The notes beneath the pieces were generated by a model that had not been told where the DNA came from, made no database searches, and saw nothing but the letters and a program-made list of their open reading frames with translations. From Clostridia bacterium (lineage in GTDB: Bacteria; Bacillota; Clostridia; Oscillospirales; Feifaniaceae): 60,396 bases of DNA. Location: the NCBI GenBank assembly GCA_017517965.1, contig JAFWXR010000060.1, positions 1-60,396 on the forward strand, in the 5' to 3' direction. Below, one piece after another: positions 42,730 to 52,380 of this stretch. Position 1 is the first letter of the stretch, and each line of letters opens with the position of its first letter. A program made the translations under genes and the position numbers.

Positions 42730-44136
42730 TTACCTGTTAAATAATGAATAGAACGCCTTGTAGGTGCTGTAAACGTCGAGCTTTGCCACAAGTTCCCACG
42801 GGGCGTGCATACACAGCATGGGGACACCCATATCAACCGTGGGGATGCCAAGCTGGGCAACGTACATTGCAATCGTTCCGCCGCCGCCAAGGTCAACCTT
42901 GCCGAGTTCACCCGTCTGCCAGAGTGCTTTACCGTCAAGTGTATCTGCCACGAATGCCATAACTTCTGCCGAAGCGTCTGACGTTGAACTCTTACCTCTT
43001 GCACCGTGGTATTTGCCTACCGACACACCGCAGTTTAAGAACGAACAGTTTCGTAAATCCATAACCTCGGGATAATTGGGGTCGAGTGCCGCCGTAACGT
43101 CTGCCGAGAAGCATACGGAATGACGGTACATATCACGGTAGGATACGCCCTGATTCTCTGCAATCTCCTCAAAGAAATACTGCATAAAGTGCGACTTCAT
43201 ACCCGTAAGACCGTCTGAGCCCGTTTCCTCTTTATCAAGAAGCATTGTCATAATGCCGTGCTCGGGTGCTTGTGTATCAAGAAGTGCGGTCAGTGCAGGG
43301 TATGAGCATACTCTGTCGTCATGACCGTAAGCACCAATCATACTGCGGTCGAGACCAACGTCACGTGCCTTTGCCACAGGAACAATTTCAAGTTCAGCCG
43401 AAAGGAAATCCTTTTCGGTGATACCGTATTTTTCATTGAGTGCAGATAAAACCGCAAGTTTTACCTTTTCACTTGCCTTGTCGTCCTTAAACGGCCTGCT
43501 GCCGACGAGGATATTCATATTTTCACCCTTGATTGCCTCTGACATCTTTGCAGAAACCTGGTCCTGCGCAAGATGGGGCAGAAGGTCGGTCAGTACAAAA
43601 ACGGGGTCGTTTTCATCCTCACCGATGCAGATTTTGACCGTTTCACCGCCCGGCTTGCAAACTACACCGTGAAGGGCAAGCGGAATCGTCGTCCACTGAT
43701 ACTTTTTGATACCGCCGTAATAGTGCGTCTTGAAAAGTGCAAGGTCATGGTCCTGATAAAGCGGTCTCGGCTTTAAGTCAAGACGGGGCGAGTCTATATG
43801 ACTGCCTGCAATGTAAATGCCGTTATCAACCGTTTTTTTACCGAATACAAAGAAGAAGGCTGCCTTGCCGTTGTTTACGGTGTATACCTTATCACCCGGC
43901 TTGTACGATTTGCTTCTGTCAAAAAGAGTAAAGCCCTTTTCTTTTGCAAGTGTAACTGCCTTTTCAACACATTCTCTTTCGGTTTTACATTCGTCTATAA
44001 AAGCCTTGTAGCCTTCGCAGTAGGCATAAGCCTTTTCTATCTCGCTGTCATCAAAAACGTCGTATCCGTTTTTTGGCTTGTAGAATAACTCTTCTGCAAG
44101 CATTTCGCCCTTTGTTTTGTTTTCCAAAGTCATCAT
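42730..44136 (-). CDS. M18 family zinc aminopeptidase
   Basis: 468 residues of the M18 (aspartyl aminopeptidase/LAP4) family. Zinc ligands fall in IAGSHIDSPRLDLKP near residue 112, LLDKEETGSDGLTGMKS near residue 305 and PMLCMHAPWELVAK near the C-terminus. It should remove N-terminal acidic or neutral residues in the cytoplasm, working as a large homo-oligomer. It begins three bases after the lytic transglycosylase. GGAGATGATG precedes or overlaps the start, so the second ATG (44133) is equally likely. Confidence 0.9.
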   Translation of the reverse strand: MMTLENKTKGEMLAEELFYKPKNGYDVFDDSEIEKAYAYCEGYKAFIDECKTERECVEKAVTLAKEKGFTLFDRSKSYKPGDKVYTVNNGKAAFFFVFGKKTVDNGIYIAGSHIDSPRLDLKPRPLYQDHDLALFKTHYYGGIKKYQWTTIPLALHGVVCKPGGETVKICIGEDENDPVFVLTDLLPHLAQDQVSAKMSEAIKGENMNILVGSRPFKDDKASEKVKLAVLSALNEKYGITEKDFLSAELEIVPVAKARDVGLDRSMIGAYGHDDRVCSYPALTALLDTQAPEHGIMTMLLDKEETGSDGLTGMKSHFMQYFFEEIAENQGVSYRDMYRHSVCFSADVTAALDPNYPEVMDLRNCSFLNCGVSVGKYHGARGKSSTSDASAEVMAFVADTLDGKALWQTGELGKVDLGGGGTIAMYVAQLGIPTVDMGVPMLCMHAPWELVAKLDVYSTYKAFYSLFNR

Positions 44137-44139
44137 CTC

Positions 44140-44655
44140 CTAAAATTCGTATATCAGGTCGTATATTTTTTCGTAAAAATTTATTTTTCTCATATATCTG
44201 TTGGTTTCACCGTAGGGGGTGGAATCTATACTCTTCCCGTCCTTACTGTAGCGTGAGTCAATCAGCCATTTGTCCACGTTTCCGCTGCCTGCATTGTATG
44301 CGGCAAGGGCGGTGTCTGTATCACCGTAGGTGGCGTAAAGTTTTGAAAAATAAAAAGTGCCGTATTTTATATTCGTTTTGGGGTCGAATATATCTTCGTC
44401 TTCGTTTGCTATCCATTCAAACGTGGTGTCGGACAACTGCATAAGCCCTTTTGCCTGTGCGGAGGATACCGCATCCGTCTGCCAGTTACTCTCTGCTTTT
44501 ATTATTGCCGCAACAAGTGTGGGTGAAACGTCGTATTCTTCGGAATAATAAACGATAATTTCCTTATACTCAAGCGGAAAAAGCCTTGCAACAGCACATA
44601 TGCCGAATGCCGATATGACGAGTAAGAATATTATCAGCCTAAATAGCTTTTTCAT
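44140..44655 (-). CDS. lytic transglycosylase, SLT domain
   Basis: 171 residues. An N-terminal membrane/secretion segment (residues 4-26) leads to a lysozyme-like SLT domain: VSPTLVAAIIKAESNW with the catalytic glutamate near residue 53, AKGLMQLSDTTFEWI, then TALAAYNAGSGNVDKWL. It cleaves peptidoglycan between MurNAc and GlcNAc leaving 1,6-anhydroMurNAc. The start overlaps coaE by 17 bases. The mature enzyme probably stays tethered on the outer face of the membrane. Confidence 0.92.
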   Translation of the reverse strand: MKKLFRLIIFLLVISAFGICAVARLFPLEYKEIIVYYSEEYDVSPTLVAAIIKAESNWQTDAVSSAQAKGLMQLSDTTFEWIANEDEDIFDPKTNIKYGTFYFSKLYATYGDTDTALAAYNAGSGNVDKWLIDSRYSKDGKSIDSTPYGETNRYMRKINFYEKIYDLIYEF

Positions 44656-45202
44656 ATATCTCCTTTAAAATAGGTGTAATGTCTCTGCCGTCATTTACTA
44701 TGACATAGTCTGCGTTTTGGGTATAAAAATCATCTTTTTTCTGGGCAGAGAGACGGGATGAGGCATCTTCCTTTGAAATGTTATCCCGATTCATAATACG
44801 CTCTGTGCATATATCATCGTTTGACAAAACGGCAACGAGTATGTCACATTTATACCCACTTTCAATGAGTGCCGCCGCATCTATCACGGCAAAGGGGGCA
44901 TCACTTTCTGCAATAAGCCTGTCAAATTCACGGCATATATGGGCGTGTGATATTTTGTTGAGCGTTTCAAGCTTTGTCGGGTCGGAAAAAACGATTTTCC
45001 CGAGTTTTTTGCGGTCAATGCCGTTTTCACAGAGGATATCCTTGCCGAAAGCATCGGCAAGTTCATTTACAAGCGGACCCTCTTTCATAAGAGCGTGCGC
45101 AATTTTGTCACCGTCAATGACAAGTGCACCTTTTTCTTTAAAAAAGGCGCTTATATACGATTTTCCCGTACCGCTTCTTCCGACGATGCCGATTATTTTC
45201 AT
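44639..45202 (-). CDS. coaE: dephospho-CoA kinase
   Basis: The final CoA synthesis step, phosphorylating the 3'-hydroxyl of dephospho-CoA. GIVGRSGTGKSYISAFF is the P-loop near residue 6, VIDGDKIAHALM near residue 31 the substrate-binding Asp loop (usually DAD, here DGD), and the lid region has RDNISKEDASSRL. The length of 187 residues is normal. It lies two bases after tsaC and overlaps the transglycosylase. Confidence 0.95.
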   Translation of the reverse strand: MKIIGIVGRSGTGKSYISAFFKEKGALVIDGDKIAHALMKEGPLVNELADAFGKDILCENGIDRKKLGKIVFSDPTKLETLNKISHAHICREFDRLIAESDAPFAVIDAAALIESGYKCDILVAVLSNDDICTERIMNRDNISKEDASSRLSAQKKDDFYTQNADYVIVNDGRDITPILKEIYEKAI

Positions 45203-45203
45203 A

Positions 45204-46217
45204 TTATACCTCTATTACAGTAAAACCTGCCGCTTTGATAAGTCTGTTCAAGACTGCCATTTCTATGCCGTTGCCGTCAGCAACACGTGCGTATATCACA
45301 GAAACGGGTGTTGAATCAAAAAATCTTAATGCATCAAAAAGATTGTGTGCAAGCGTCCTCGGCTCTGACGGGATTCCGTAAGAACGTGTTACCGCTTCAC
45401 AGAAAAACTCCTCCTCACCGTCGAAACAGAGTACACCGCAACCTTCATTTGAGCGTATTTTGCTTTTGATAAAAGAACGCACTTCGGAATCATAGCCTTT
45501 TACAAGCACCACCTTTGCTTTTGGGGCATAGTGGCGGTATTTCATACCGGGGGATGCTGCAGAGCCGTCATACTCCGCAAATATGGAGCGGGACAACTCC
45601 ACTCTGCCCAGCACGTCTTCAAGCTGACGCAGAGTTATTGCACCGGGACGGAGTAAAATCGGCTCGTCCCCCGCAAGAGAAACCACCGTCGATTCCAGTC
45701 CTATATCGCTTTCACCACCGTCAATTATCATATCCACTCTGCCGTCCATCTCGTCTTTGACATGGGCGTAGCAGGTGGGGGAGGGCCTTCCCGAAAGGTT
45801 GGCAGAGGGTGCCGCAATCGGACAGCCCGAAAGTTTAATAAGTGAGTTTGCAACAGGGTGCGAGGGAATTCTCACCGCAACTGTATCAAGCCCTGCCGAT
45901 ATTTCGGCAGGGATAGTGTCTTTTCTCTTTAATACCACGGTCAGCGGACCGGGTGAGTATCGCCTGAAAAGTTCGTACGCCGTTTTGGGCACGTCCCTTG
46001 CAACGTTTTCAAGCTGTGAAACGTCGGCGATATGTACGATAAGCGGATTGTCGGCAGGTCTGCCCTTTGCCTTGTAAATCTTGGTAACTGCCGTTTTGTC
46101 CAGAGCATTTGCGCCGAGACCGTAAACCGTCTCAGTCGGGAAAATAACCGTGCCGCCCGATGCAATTATATCAGCCGCTTCCTGCAAACTATCGGGTTTT
46201 ATGTGTTTTGTTATCAT
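45204..46217 (-). CDS. tsaC: threonylcarbamoyl-AMP synthase (Sua5 form)
   Basis: Makes threonylcarbamoyl adenylate for t6A37 of ANN-decoding tRNAs. The YrdC domain (residues 1-200) starts with [19 protein letters not shown] and contains [15 protein letters not shown] and [10 protein letters not shown]-terminal Sua5 domain (from about 235) makes the total 337 residues; the linker has the [13 protein letters not shown] motif. Its start overlaps the end of prfA by four bases. It is part of the DUF951-prfA operon. Confidence 0.94.
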   Translation of the reverse strand: MITKHIKPDSLQEAADIIASGGTVIFPTETVYGLGANALDKTAVTKIYKAKGRPADNPLIVHIADVSQLENVARDVPKTAYELFRRYSPGPLTVVLKRKDTIPAEISAGLDTVAVRIPSHPVANSLIKLSGCPIAAPSANLSGRPSPTCYAHVKDEMDGRVDMIIDGGESDIGLESTVVSLAGDEPILLRPGAITLRQLEDVLGRVELSRSIFAEYDGSAASPGMKYRHYAPKAKVVLVKGYDSEVRSFIKSKIRSNEGCGVLCFDGEEEFFCEAVTRSYGIPSEPRTLAHNLFDALRFFDSTPVSVIYARVADGNGIEMAVLNRLIKAAGFTVIEV

Positions 46218-47287
46218 TCTTCGCTGCCTTTAAGTTTTTCACTCTGATCTGCCGTGATAAGAGCGTCTATCATCTCGTCAAGGTCACCATCCATAAAAGA
46301 TTCTATCTTATAGAGGGTGAGGCCTATTCTGTGGTCTGAAACTCTTCCCTGCGGGAAGTTGTAGGTTCTTATTCTTTCGCTTCGGTCACCCGTACCTACC
46401 TGACTCTTTCTCTCACTTGCGATTTTGGCGTTTCTTTCAGCCGCTTCTCTCTCGTAAAGACGTGAACGAAGCACCTTCATAGCCTTATCCTTGTTCTTGT
46501 GCTGACTTCTCTCGTCCTGACATTCAACTACAAGACCTGTCGGAAGGTGAGTTATTCTTATTGCCGATTCCGTCTTATTTACGTGCTGACCGCCTGCACC
46601 GCCTGCACGGTAGGTATCTATCTGCAGGTCAGCAGGATTGATGGAAACGTCAACCTCCTCCGCTTCGGGAAGAACGGCAACCGTTGCCGTTGAGGTGTGA
46701 ACTCTGCCCTGTGACTCGGTTTCGGGCACACGCTGAACACGGTGAACACCGCTTTCAAACTTGAGTCTGCCGTAGGCGTTTTCACCCGATATGGAGAAAC
46801 TTATTTCCTTGATACCGCCAAGCTCCGTTTCGTTTAAGCTGAGAACTTCCGTCTTCCAGCGCTTTGATTCGGCATACATGGAGTACATACGGTAGAGCGA
46901 ATGTGCAAAAAGTGCCGATTCCTCACCGCCTGCACCGCCACGGATTTCCATAATGACGTTCTTGTCATCATCGGGGTCCTTGGGGATGAGAAGGATTTTA
47001 AGTTCTTCGGTAATTTCGGGAAGGCGTGCCTTGTTGTCAAGATACTCCTGCTCGACCATTTCTTTGAAATCCTTATCGTCAATTTTCTCGTCGAGCATTG
47101 CCTTAGCCTCGTTCATGGCACTTTCGGCAGCCTTGTACTCTTTATATTTTTCGATTATGGGAGTTAAGTTCTTATGCTCCTTCATAAGACCTCTGTACTG
47201 CTTCTGGTCCGACACTATGTCGGGCTGCATAAGTTTTTCCGAAACCTCGTTATAACGGATTTCAACCTGCGCAAGTTTTTCTATCAT
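46214..47287 (-). CDS. prfA: peptide chain release factor 1
   Basis: Recognises UAA and UAG and triggers peptide release. [16 protein letters not shown] near residue 230 holds the GGQ loop, and the stop-recognition PxT motif reads RVPETES (PET) near residue 190. 357 residues is normal. The ATG overlaps the stop of the DUF951 gene (ATGA), so translation is coupled. A PrmC methyltransferase, often adjacent in other bacteria, is not in this window. Confidence 0.97.
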   Translation of the reverse strand: MIEKLAQVEIRYNEVSEKLMQPDIVSDQKQYRGLMKEHKNLTPIIEKYKEYKAAESAMNEAKAMLDEKIDDKDFKEMVEQEYLDNKARLPEITEELKILLIPKDPDDDKNVIMEIRGGAGGEESALFAHSLYRMYSMYAESKRWKTEVLSLNETELGGIKEISFSISGENAYGRLKFESGVHRVQRVPETESQGRVHTSTATVAVLPEAEEVDVSINPADLQIDTYRAGGAGGQHVNKTESAIRITHLPTGLVVECQDERSQHKNKDKAMKVLRSRLYEREAAERNAKIASERKSQVGTGDRSERIRTYNFPQGRVSDHRIGLTLYKIESFMDGDLDEMIDALITADQSEKLKGSEE

Positions 47288-47463
47288 TTCTTGATAACCT
47301 CTCTGACTTTAGTTGTTATGTCTGCACGGGAAATGAATACTACCCTGTCACAACCGAGACAACGCAGACCGATGTCTGCCCCCGTCCGTATGACTTCCCA
47401 TTCAAATGAGCCGCAGGGATGCTTCTTTTTCATACGCAGAATATCTGCAATATTAATCTCCAT
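47284..47463 (-). CDS. DUF951 family small protein
   Basis: 59 residues, [20 protein letters not shown] at the start and [19 protein letters not shown] later. The KKxHPCGS and LRCLGC cysteine pairs are the signature of DUF951, an OB-like zinc-ribbon-type protein common in Firmicutes and often at the head of ribosome- or release-factor-related operons. Its function is unknown. GAGGTAAGT precedes the ATG. It overlaps prfA by three bases. Being under 60 residues it is easily missed. Confidence 0.88.
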   Translation of the reverse strand: MEINIADILRMKKKHPCGSFEWEVIRTGADIGLRCLGCDRVVFISRADITTKVREVIKK

Positions 47464-47495
47464 ACTTACCTCATATTATAACACAATTATATAAT

Positions 47496-47524
47496 ATTAT
47501 AATCTATGACAGGACTTATTGCAA
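47496..47524 (-). promoter_or_regulatory. promoter of the DUF951-prfA operon
   Basis: On the minus strand TTGCAA (47519-47524), a 17-base spacer and TATAAT (47496-47501), about 35 bases before the DUF951 start. Confidence 0.65.
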
Positions 47525-47553
47525 TATTAAAAAGGACAACCGTTGGTTGCCCT

Positions 47554-47771
47554 TAGGGTGTATTCACTTGGGGATTGTTCGCCCAAAAAGCATTGTTCTT
47601 CATCAAAAACAATGCTTTTTGTGGTGCTTTGCAGTTTTGGGTTAGAAATTTTTCGATTAAGACAAAATAATAAAAATTCCGCAATACTTTGTGTATTACG
47701 GAATTTTTTTATGCAGTATTAACGGAAAATATCAAGCCAAAACCGATTCATCTCCAAGCGAATACGCCCTA
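47554..47771. repeat. 218-bp inverted-repeat element, MITE-like
   Basis: The ends TAGGGTGTATTCACTTGG (47554-47571) and, reversed, TAGGGCGTATTCGCTTGG (47771-47754) match over 22 bases at 19 positions. The repeats begin with TA on each side, as after a TA-target insertion of the IS630/Tc1-mariner type. The inside holds two strong hairpins (47585-47620 and 47674-47706) and no gene. The right end abuts the ilvE stop codon, so the element may also supply its terminator. Mobility is inference. Confidence 0.5.
47674..47710. terminator. terminator of ilvE inside the inverted-repeat element
   Basis: AAATTCCGCAATAC and GTATTACGGAATTT form a 14-base stem with one mismatch; U-runs exist on both strands. 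Confidence 0.75.
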
Positions 47772-48839
47772 TTATTTTACTTTTACTCTCCAGCCGAACG
47801 GATCTTCTGACCTGCCCCACTGAATGTCCGTAATCGTCTTGTAAAGCTTTGCACTCAGTTCGCCTATATTTCCGTCACCGATTGTCCAAACGTCGTCTTT
47901 ATAACGAAGCTTGCCTACGGGGGATATTACAGCGGCTGTACCCGTGCCGAAAACTTCTTCAAGCTTGCCGTTTTTCTGCGCCTGTACAAGATCGTCAACA
48001 GAAATCTTACGCTCCTCAACCTCGTAGCCGAGTGATTTGCAGACCTCGATAACCGAATTTCTCGTGATACCAGGCAGGATAGAGCCGTTGAGCATGGGTG
48101 TTACCACCTTGCCGTCTATCTTGAAGAATATGTTCATCGCACCGACTTCTTCGATGTATTTACGCTCAACACCGTCAAGCCAGAGCACCTGTGAATAGCC
48201 GTCGTTATGCGCTTTTACCTGTGCCGCAAGACTTGCTGTATAGTTACCGCCCGTCTTTGCAAAGCCCATACCGCCTCTTACCGCACGCACGTATTCATCC
48301 TCTATCCAGATGCCTACGGGTGAAAGACCGCTTGCATAGTATGCACCCGAGGGTGAGAGGATTATCATAAAGAGATACGTCTTTGACGGTGCAACGCCGA
48401 GGAAGGGGTCTGTCGCAATAACGAACGGACGTATGTAAAGGCTTGTATCGGGCTGTGAGGGCACCCAGTCACTGTCAACGTCGACGAGTGTTTTGACAGC
48501 CTCAACAAAAAGGTCCTCATCAATTTTCGGAATACAGAGTCTGTCGTTTGAATTGTTGGCACGCTTTGCGTTCATTTCGGGACGGAAAAGATAAATACTT
48601 CCGTCATCACCCCTGTACGCCTTCATACCTTCAAACATCTCCTGACCGTAGTGGAAGACCATTGCAGCAGGAGAGAGTGTTATATCGTTAAACGGCTCAA
48701 TTCTCGGATTGAACCAGCCCTTACCCTCTTCGTAGTTCATAACGAACATATGGTCCGTAAAAATGTGACCGAAGCCTAAAGGCTTTGAAGCATCGGGTTT
48801 TGCTTTGGGGGCAGTTGTTTTGTTGATTTTAATTTCCAT
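47772..48839 (-). CDS. ilvE: branched-chain amino acid aminotransferase
   Basis: PLP enzyme (fold IV) that makes or degrades Val, Leu and Ile by transamination with glutamate, completing the pathway encoded at 5338-14638. The 355-residue class II form shows MVFHYGQEMFEGMKAYRGDDG near residue 60, RPFVIATDPFLG, the lysine in FAKTGGNYTAS near residue 205 that binds PLP, and EVFGTGTAAVISPVG near residue 295. It stands alone with its own promoter. GGAGAGACAAG precedes the ATG. Confidence 0.96.
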   Translation of the reverse strand: MEIKINKTTAPKAKPDASKPLGFGHIFTDHMFVMNYEEGKGWFNPRIEPFNDITLSPAAMVFHYGQEMFEGMKAYRGDDGSIYLFRPEMNAKRANNSNDRLCIPKIDEDLFVEAVKTLVDVDSDWVPSQPDTSLYIRPFVIATDPFLGVAPSKTYLFMIILSPSGAYYASGLSPVGIWIEDEYVRAVRGGMGFAKTGGNYTASLAAQVKAHNDGYSQVLWLDGVERKYIEEVGAMNIFFKIDGKVVTPMLNGSILPGITRNSVIEVCKSLGYEVEERKISVDDLVQAQKNGKLEEVFGTGTAAVISPVGKLRYKDDVWTIGDGNIGELSAKLYKTITDIQWGRSEDPFGWRVKVK

Positions 48840-48871
48840 TACCTTGTCTCTCCTTGAAAATATATAGATAT

Positions 48872-48901
48872 ATTATAGACTCACACGGCAGTCCATTTCA
48901 A
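48872..48901 (-). promoter_or_regulatory. promoter of ilvE
   Basis: On the minus strand TTGAAA (48896-48901), an 18-base spacer and TATAAT (48872-48877). No leader peptide or T-box is visible between it and the start. Confidence 0.65.
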
Positions 48902-48965
48902 GAGTTTATTTACATAAAAAAGGACCGATTTTCATAAAATTTATATATGATTGAGAGGTGAGTGT

Positions 48966-51302
48966 GTGAGAATAACGGGAAAAAGCGTGGTTTTTATATG
49001 CCTTTTTACATTCTGCACTATGCTTATTTTCTTTCTCGCCCCTCACAGAGAAGAAAAAAACGAAGCGTTAAAGGGAATGTGGGTTGCAACCGTTCACAAT
49101 ATAGATTTTCCGTCTGCCCCGAACTTAAGTGAGGCGGCACTTAAAAGTGAACTTTTTGAGATAGTGCAAAGTGCGAAAAACGGCGGATACAACGCCATAT
49201 TTTTTCAGGTGCGTCCCGCAGGTGATGCTTTGTATAAATCTGAAATTTTCCCGCTTTCCGCCTATCTCGGAACGGATTTTGATGCTCTCAAATACCTGTG
49301 CGAACTCGGAAACAAATATGACGTTGTTATACACGCATGGATAAATCCCTACCGTGTCACCGCATCGGAGGGGCAGGAGCCGTTTATCAAAGAAAACACC
49401 GTGCTTTGCGGCGGAAAATACTATCTTGACCCGGGTGAGCCCGCAAACATTTCACTCGTGTGCAGGGGTGTTGAAGAAATTGTAAAAAACTATGACGTTG
49501 CAGGCATACATTTTGACGATTATTTTTACCCATCCTCCGATTTTGACGATGCCGTGACTTATGCAAAATACGGCAAGGGAATGAATATTGAGGACTGGCG
49601 AAGGCAGAACACCTATACACTTATCGAGGCTGTGTCAAAAACAGTAAAGAAAAGCGGTGACGCCGTATTCGGCGTGTCGCCTGTGGGAATATGGCGCAAC
49701 ATATCAAATGATGAAAGAGGCTCACAGACCAACGGATATTCAGGCTATGACGACATATACGCCGATGCACTGGCGTGGGCACAAAACTCGCTCGTTGACT
49801 ACCTTGCACCGCAGATATACTGGGAAAGAGGCAACAAGGCAGCCGATTTTACGGTTTTGCATGAATGGTGGCAGAATGCCTTGAAAAATACGGGCACAAA
49901 ACTCTATATCGGCATTGCGGTATACAAGAAAAACGACTTTCCGCCCGGTGAGATAGAGGCGCAGACCGATATGGCTATATCAAGCGGAGGATATATTCAT
50001 TACAACTATTCAAACATAGAATTTCCCCACTCCGAAAACGGAAAACTTACGGTTGCAATGCCCGAGAATAATGCCGTTATTGCGAGTAGTCATACCTACG
50101 TCATAGGTTATGCCGAAGCAGGTCTTGACGTAAAGGTAAACGGTGTTACGCCTTACCGCACCATGACGGGTTATTATGCTGCTTACATAGAACTTGAAAA
50201 CGGCAAAAACGAAATAACCGTAACGGCAGGAAAAGAAAGCAGGAAAATCACGGTTACCGTAAAACCTTCAGCGGAAAGCACGCCCGAAAAACAGGAGGAC
50301 GTGGTCAAAAAAGACGGGCTTATCGGCAGGGTGAAAGCAGACAATACGATACTGCGATTTTCGCCCTCCTCGTCGGGCACTCGGCTTGGTACGTTATGTG
50401 AGGGTGTAACCTCCGAAATAAGTGCACAGAGCGGTAACTATTCAAAACTCGGCTCGGCAGGCTGGGTACTGACCTCGGCGCTTGACGTGTCGAAAGGCAC
50501 TCTTTCGGGGAGCAGTGTATCCGCCGTAAATAAGACGCAGGGGGAGGATAAAACGACCTTTCAACTGTTGATGAACAGGGTGAGCCCTTACACCGTAAAT
50601 GTATCGGATAACGGGCTGTTGCTTAAGTTTTCCGACCCCGTGAGTGAGCACGAATTGCCCATCGAAAATATGGGCGGTTACAGTATAAAAGCAAACGAAA
50701 AAGGGCTTGAAGTGACGGCAAGTCACAAAAAGAAAACGGCAGGTGCGATTTTTCCGCTTGAGGGCATAAAAATAGTCGTTGATGCAGGTCACGGCGGCAC
50801 AGACGGCGGAGCATCCTCGCCCGGTCAGCACGATGAGGCAGACCTTAATTTATCGGTTGCAAAACTGCTCGAAAGGAAACTGAAAAAATACGGAGCCGAG
50901 GTTATAATGACGAGGACGGAGGATACATATCTTTCTTTGGAGGACCGTGCAGACATAATAAGAAAATCGGGGGCGGATTTTGCAGTTTCGGTGCACCATA
51001 ACTCGACCGACTATTCTACCGACGTGACCACCGTAAAGGGTGCAATGACGCTTTACAGCGAAAACACCTCCAAAAAAGCGGCAGAGTGTGTCCAGAGGGG
51101 CATAACCTCAACTTCGGGAAGAATTGACAAGGGTGTGAAATGGCAGGGGCTTGCCGTCTGCCGTGTGACAGAATGTCCGTCGGTGCTTGCTGAGCTTGGC
51201 TTTATATGCAATCCTTTCGAGTATGAAGAAATATCGGGTGAGGGCATGATGCTTGCCGAAGCACAGGGTATAGCAAACGGAATAATAGAATATTTTAGCT
51301 AA
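48966..51302 (+). CDS. GHL10 glycosidase-like / N-acetylmuramoyl-L-alanine amidase fusion
   Basis: 778 residues. A signal/anchor segment is followed by a glycosyl-hydrolase-like family 10 TIM barrel (GMWVATVHNIDF, GGYNAIFFQVRPAGDALY, VIHAWINPYRVT, VAGIHFDDYFYP; residues 35-360), a beta linker, an SH3-like stretch (residues 440-490), and from about residue 597 an Amidase_3 domain: VVDAGHGGTDGGA with the first zinc His, EADLNLSVAKLLE with the Glu, SVHHNS with the second His, and AELGF. It should bind wall polymers and cleave the stem peptide from MurNAc. The GTG at 48966 fits the GAGGTGA site. Confidence 0.88.
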   Translation: MRITGKSVVFICLFTFCTMLIFFLAPHREEKNEALKGMWVATVHNIDFPSAPNLSEAALKSELFEIVQSAKNGGYNAIFFQVRPAGDALYKSEIFPLSAYLGTDFDALKYLCELGNKYDVVIHAWINPYRVTASEGQEPFIKENTVLCGGKYYLDPGEPANISLVCRGVEEIVKNYDVAGIHFDDYFYPSSDFDDAVTYAKYGKGMNIEDWRRQNTYTLIEAVSKTVKKSGDAVFGVSPVGIWRNISNDERGSQTNGYSGYDDIYADALAWAQNSLVDYLAPQIYWERGNKAADFTVLHEWWQNALKNTGTKLYIGIAVYKKNDFPPGEIEAQTDMAISSGGYIHYNYSNIEFPHSENGKLTVAMPENNAVIASSHTYVIGYAEAGLDVKVNGVTPYRTMTGYYAAYIELENGKNEITVTAGKESRKITVTVKPSAESTPEKQEDVVKKDGLIGRVKADNTILRFSPSSSGTRLGTLCEGVTSEISAQSGNYSKLGSAGWVLTSALDVSKGTLSGSSVSAVNKTQGEDKTTFQLLMNRVSPYTVNVSDNGLLLKFSDPVSEHELPIENMGGYSIKANEKGLEVTASHKKKTAGAIFPLEGIKIVVDAGHGGTDGGASSPGQHDEADLNLSVAKLLERKLKKYGAEVIMTRTEDTYLSLEDRADIIRKSGADFAVSVHHNSTDYSTDVTTVKGAMTLYSENTSKKAAECVQRGITSTSGRIDKGVKWQGLAVCRVTECPSVLAELGFICNPFEYEEISGEGMMLAEAQGIANGIIEYFS

Positions 51303-51307
51303 AATAC

Positions 51308-51335
51308 TTGATTATGTGCTAAAATAAGGTAAAAT
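51308..51335 (+). promoter_or_regulatory. promoter of asnA
   Basis: TTGATT (51308-51313), a 16-base spacer ending AGG and TAAAAT (51330-51335), about 35 bases before the ATG. Confidence 0.5.
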
Positions 51336-51370
51336 ATAATGATAGATATTAAAAAAAGGATGGGCATACC

Positions 51371-52378
51371 ATGAAAAAAAGTTTTATTCCCGAAGGCTAT
51401 CGTCCCGTGCTTGATGAGTATGACACGCAACGTGCCATTGCCTACATCAAACGCACTTTTCAGGATGAGTTTGCATCAGCACTTGATTTAAAGCGTGTTT
51501 CTGCACCTCTGTTCGTTACGGAGGAGTCGGGTTTGAATGACAATTTGAACGGTTATGAACGCCCCGTTTCGTTTGATATACCGTCGGTGGGCACCGATGC
51601 TCAGGTCGTACATTCTCTTGCAAAATGGAAGCGTCTTGCTCTCAAAAGATATAATTTTGTGACGGGCAACGGTCTTTACACCGATATGAATGCTATCCGC
51701 AGGGATGAGGAACTTGACAACATTCATTCAATATACGTTGACCAGTGGGACTGGGAGAAGATAATTACGAGAGAGAACAGAAATCTCGATTATTTCAAAC
51801 TTATAGTACGCTCAATCGTCAAGGCGATATGCGATACGAATGACCGTCTGCACGTCAGATACCCTCAGCTTCGTGTTGATATTGACAGAGAGGTGTCCTT
51901 TATCACAACGCAGGAGCTTGAGGATATGTATCCCGACCTTTCGGGCTCTGAAAGGGAGAATGCATACGTTAAGGAGCATAAGACGGCTTGTATTATGCAG
52001 ATAGGCGGTGCACTCCGCTCGGGCAAACCGCATGACGGCAGGGCACCCGACTATGACGATTGGCAGCTTAACGGGGACATTCTGTTCTGGAACGACGTTC
52101 TGGGCAGGGCGTTTGAAATTTCCTCAATGGGTATCCGCGTTGATGCAGAGTCGCTTGACCGTCAGCTCAGAATATCGGGCTGTGACGACAGAAGGGAACT
52201 GCCCTTCCACAAGATGCTCTTAAACGACGAGCTTCCGCTTACAATCGGCGGCGGTATAGGACAGAGCCGTCTTTGTATGCTTATGATGGGCTGCGCTCAT
52301 ATAGGTGAGGTTCAGTCAAGCGTATGGGATGCTCATACGGTTGAAGTGTGCGAAAAAGCAGGGGTTAAATTACTGTAA
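51371..52378 (+). CDS. asnA: aspartate--ammonia ligase
   Basis: Ammonia-dependent asparagine synthetase with a class II tRNA-synthetase fold. Typical segments are SGLNDNLNGYERPVSFD near residue 45, HSLAKWKRLALKRY, GLYTDMNAIRRDEELDN, YVDQWDWEK and, at the end, LPLTIGGGIGQSRLCMLM. The length of 335 residues is normal. AAAAAGGATG lies before the start. The chromate transporters begin three bases after its stop, yet have an unrelated role. Confidence 0.96.
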   Translation: MKKSFIPEGYRPVLDEYDTQRAIAYIKRTFQDEFASALDLKRVSAPLFVTEESGLNDNLNGYERPVSFDIPSVGTDAQVVHSLAKWKRLALKRYNFVTGNGLYTDMNAIRRDEELDNIHSIYVDQWDWEKIITRENRNLDYFKLIVRSIVKAICDTNDRLHVRYPQLRVDIDREVSFITTQELEDMYPDLSGSERENAYVKEHKTACIMQIGGALRSGKPHDGRAPDYDDWQLNGDILFWNDVLGRAFEISSMGIRVDAESLDRQLRISGCDDRRELPFHKMLLNDELPLTIGGGIGQSRLCMLMMGCAHIGEVQSSVWDAHTVEVCEKAGVKLL

Positions 52379-52380
52379 AA

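Noticed and set aside
42711-43004. N-terminal extension of the WG-repeat protein
   Set aside because: The extra residues are Arg/Ser/Thr-rich out-of-frame reading of the M18 gene; the ATG at 42710 leads directly to a normal membrane anchor.
47521-47771. CRISPR-like array
   Set aside because: The repeats are inverted, not regularly spaced direct repeats, and there are only two.
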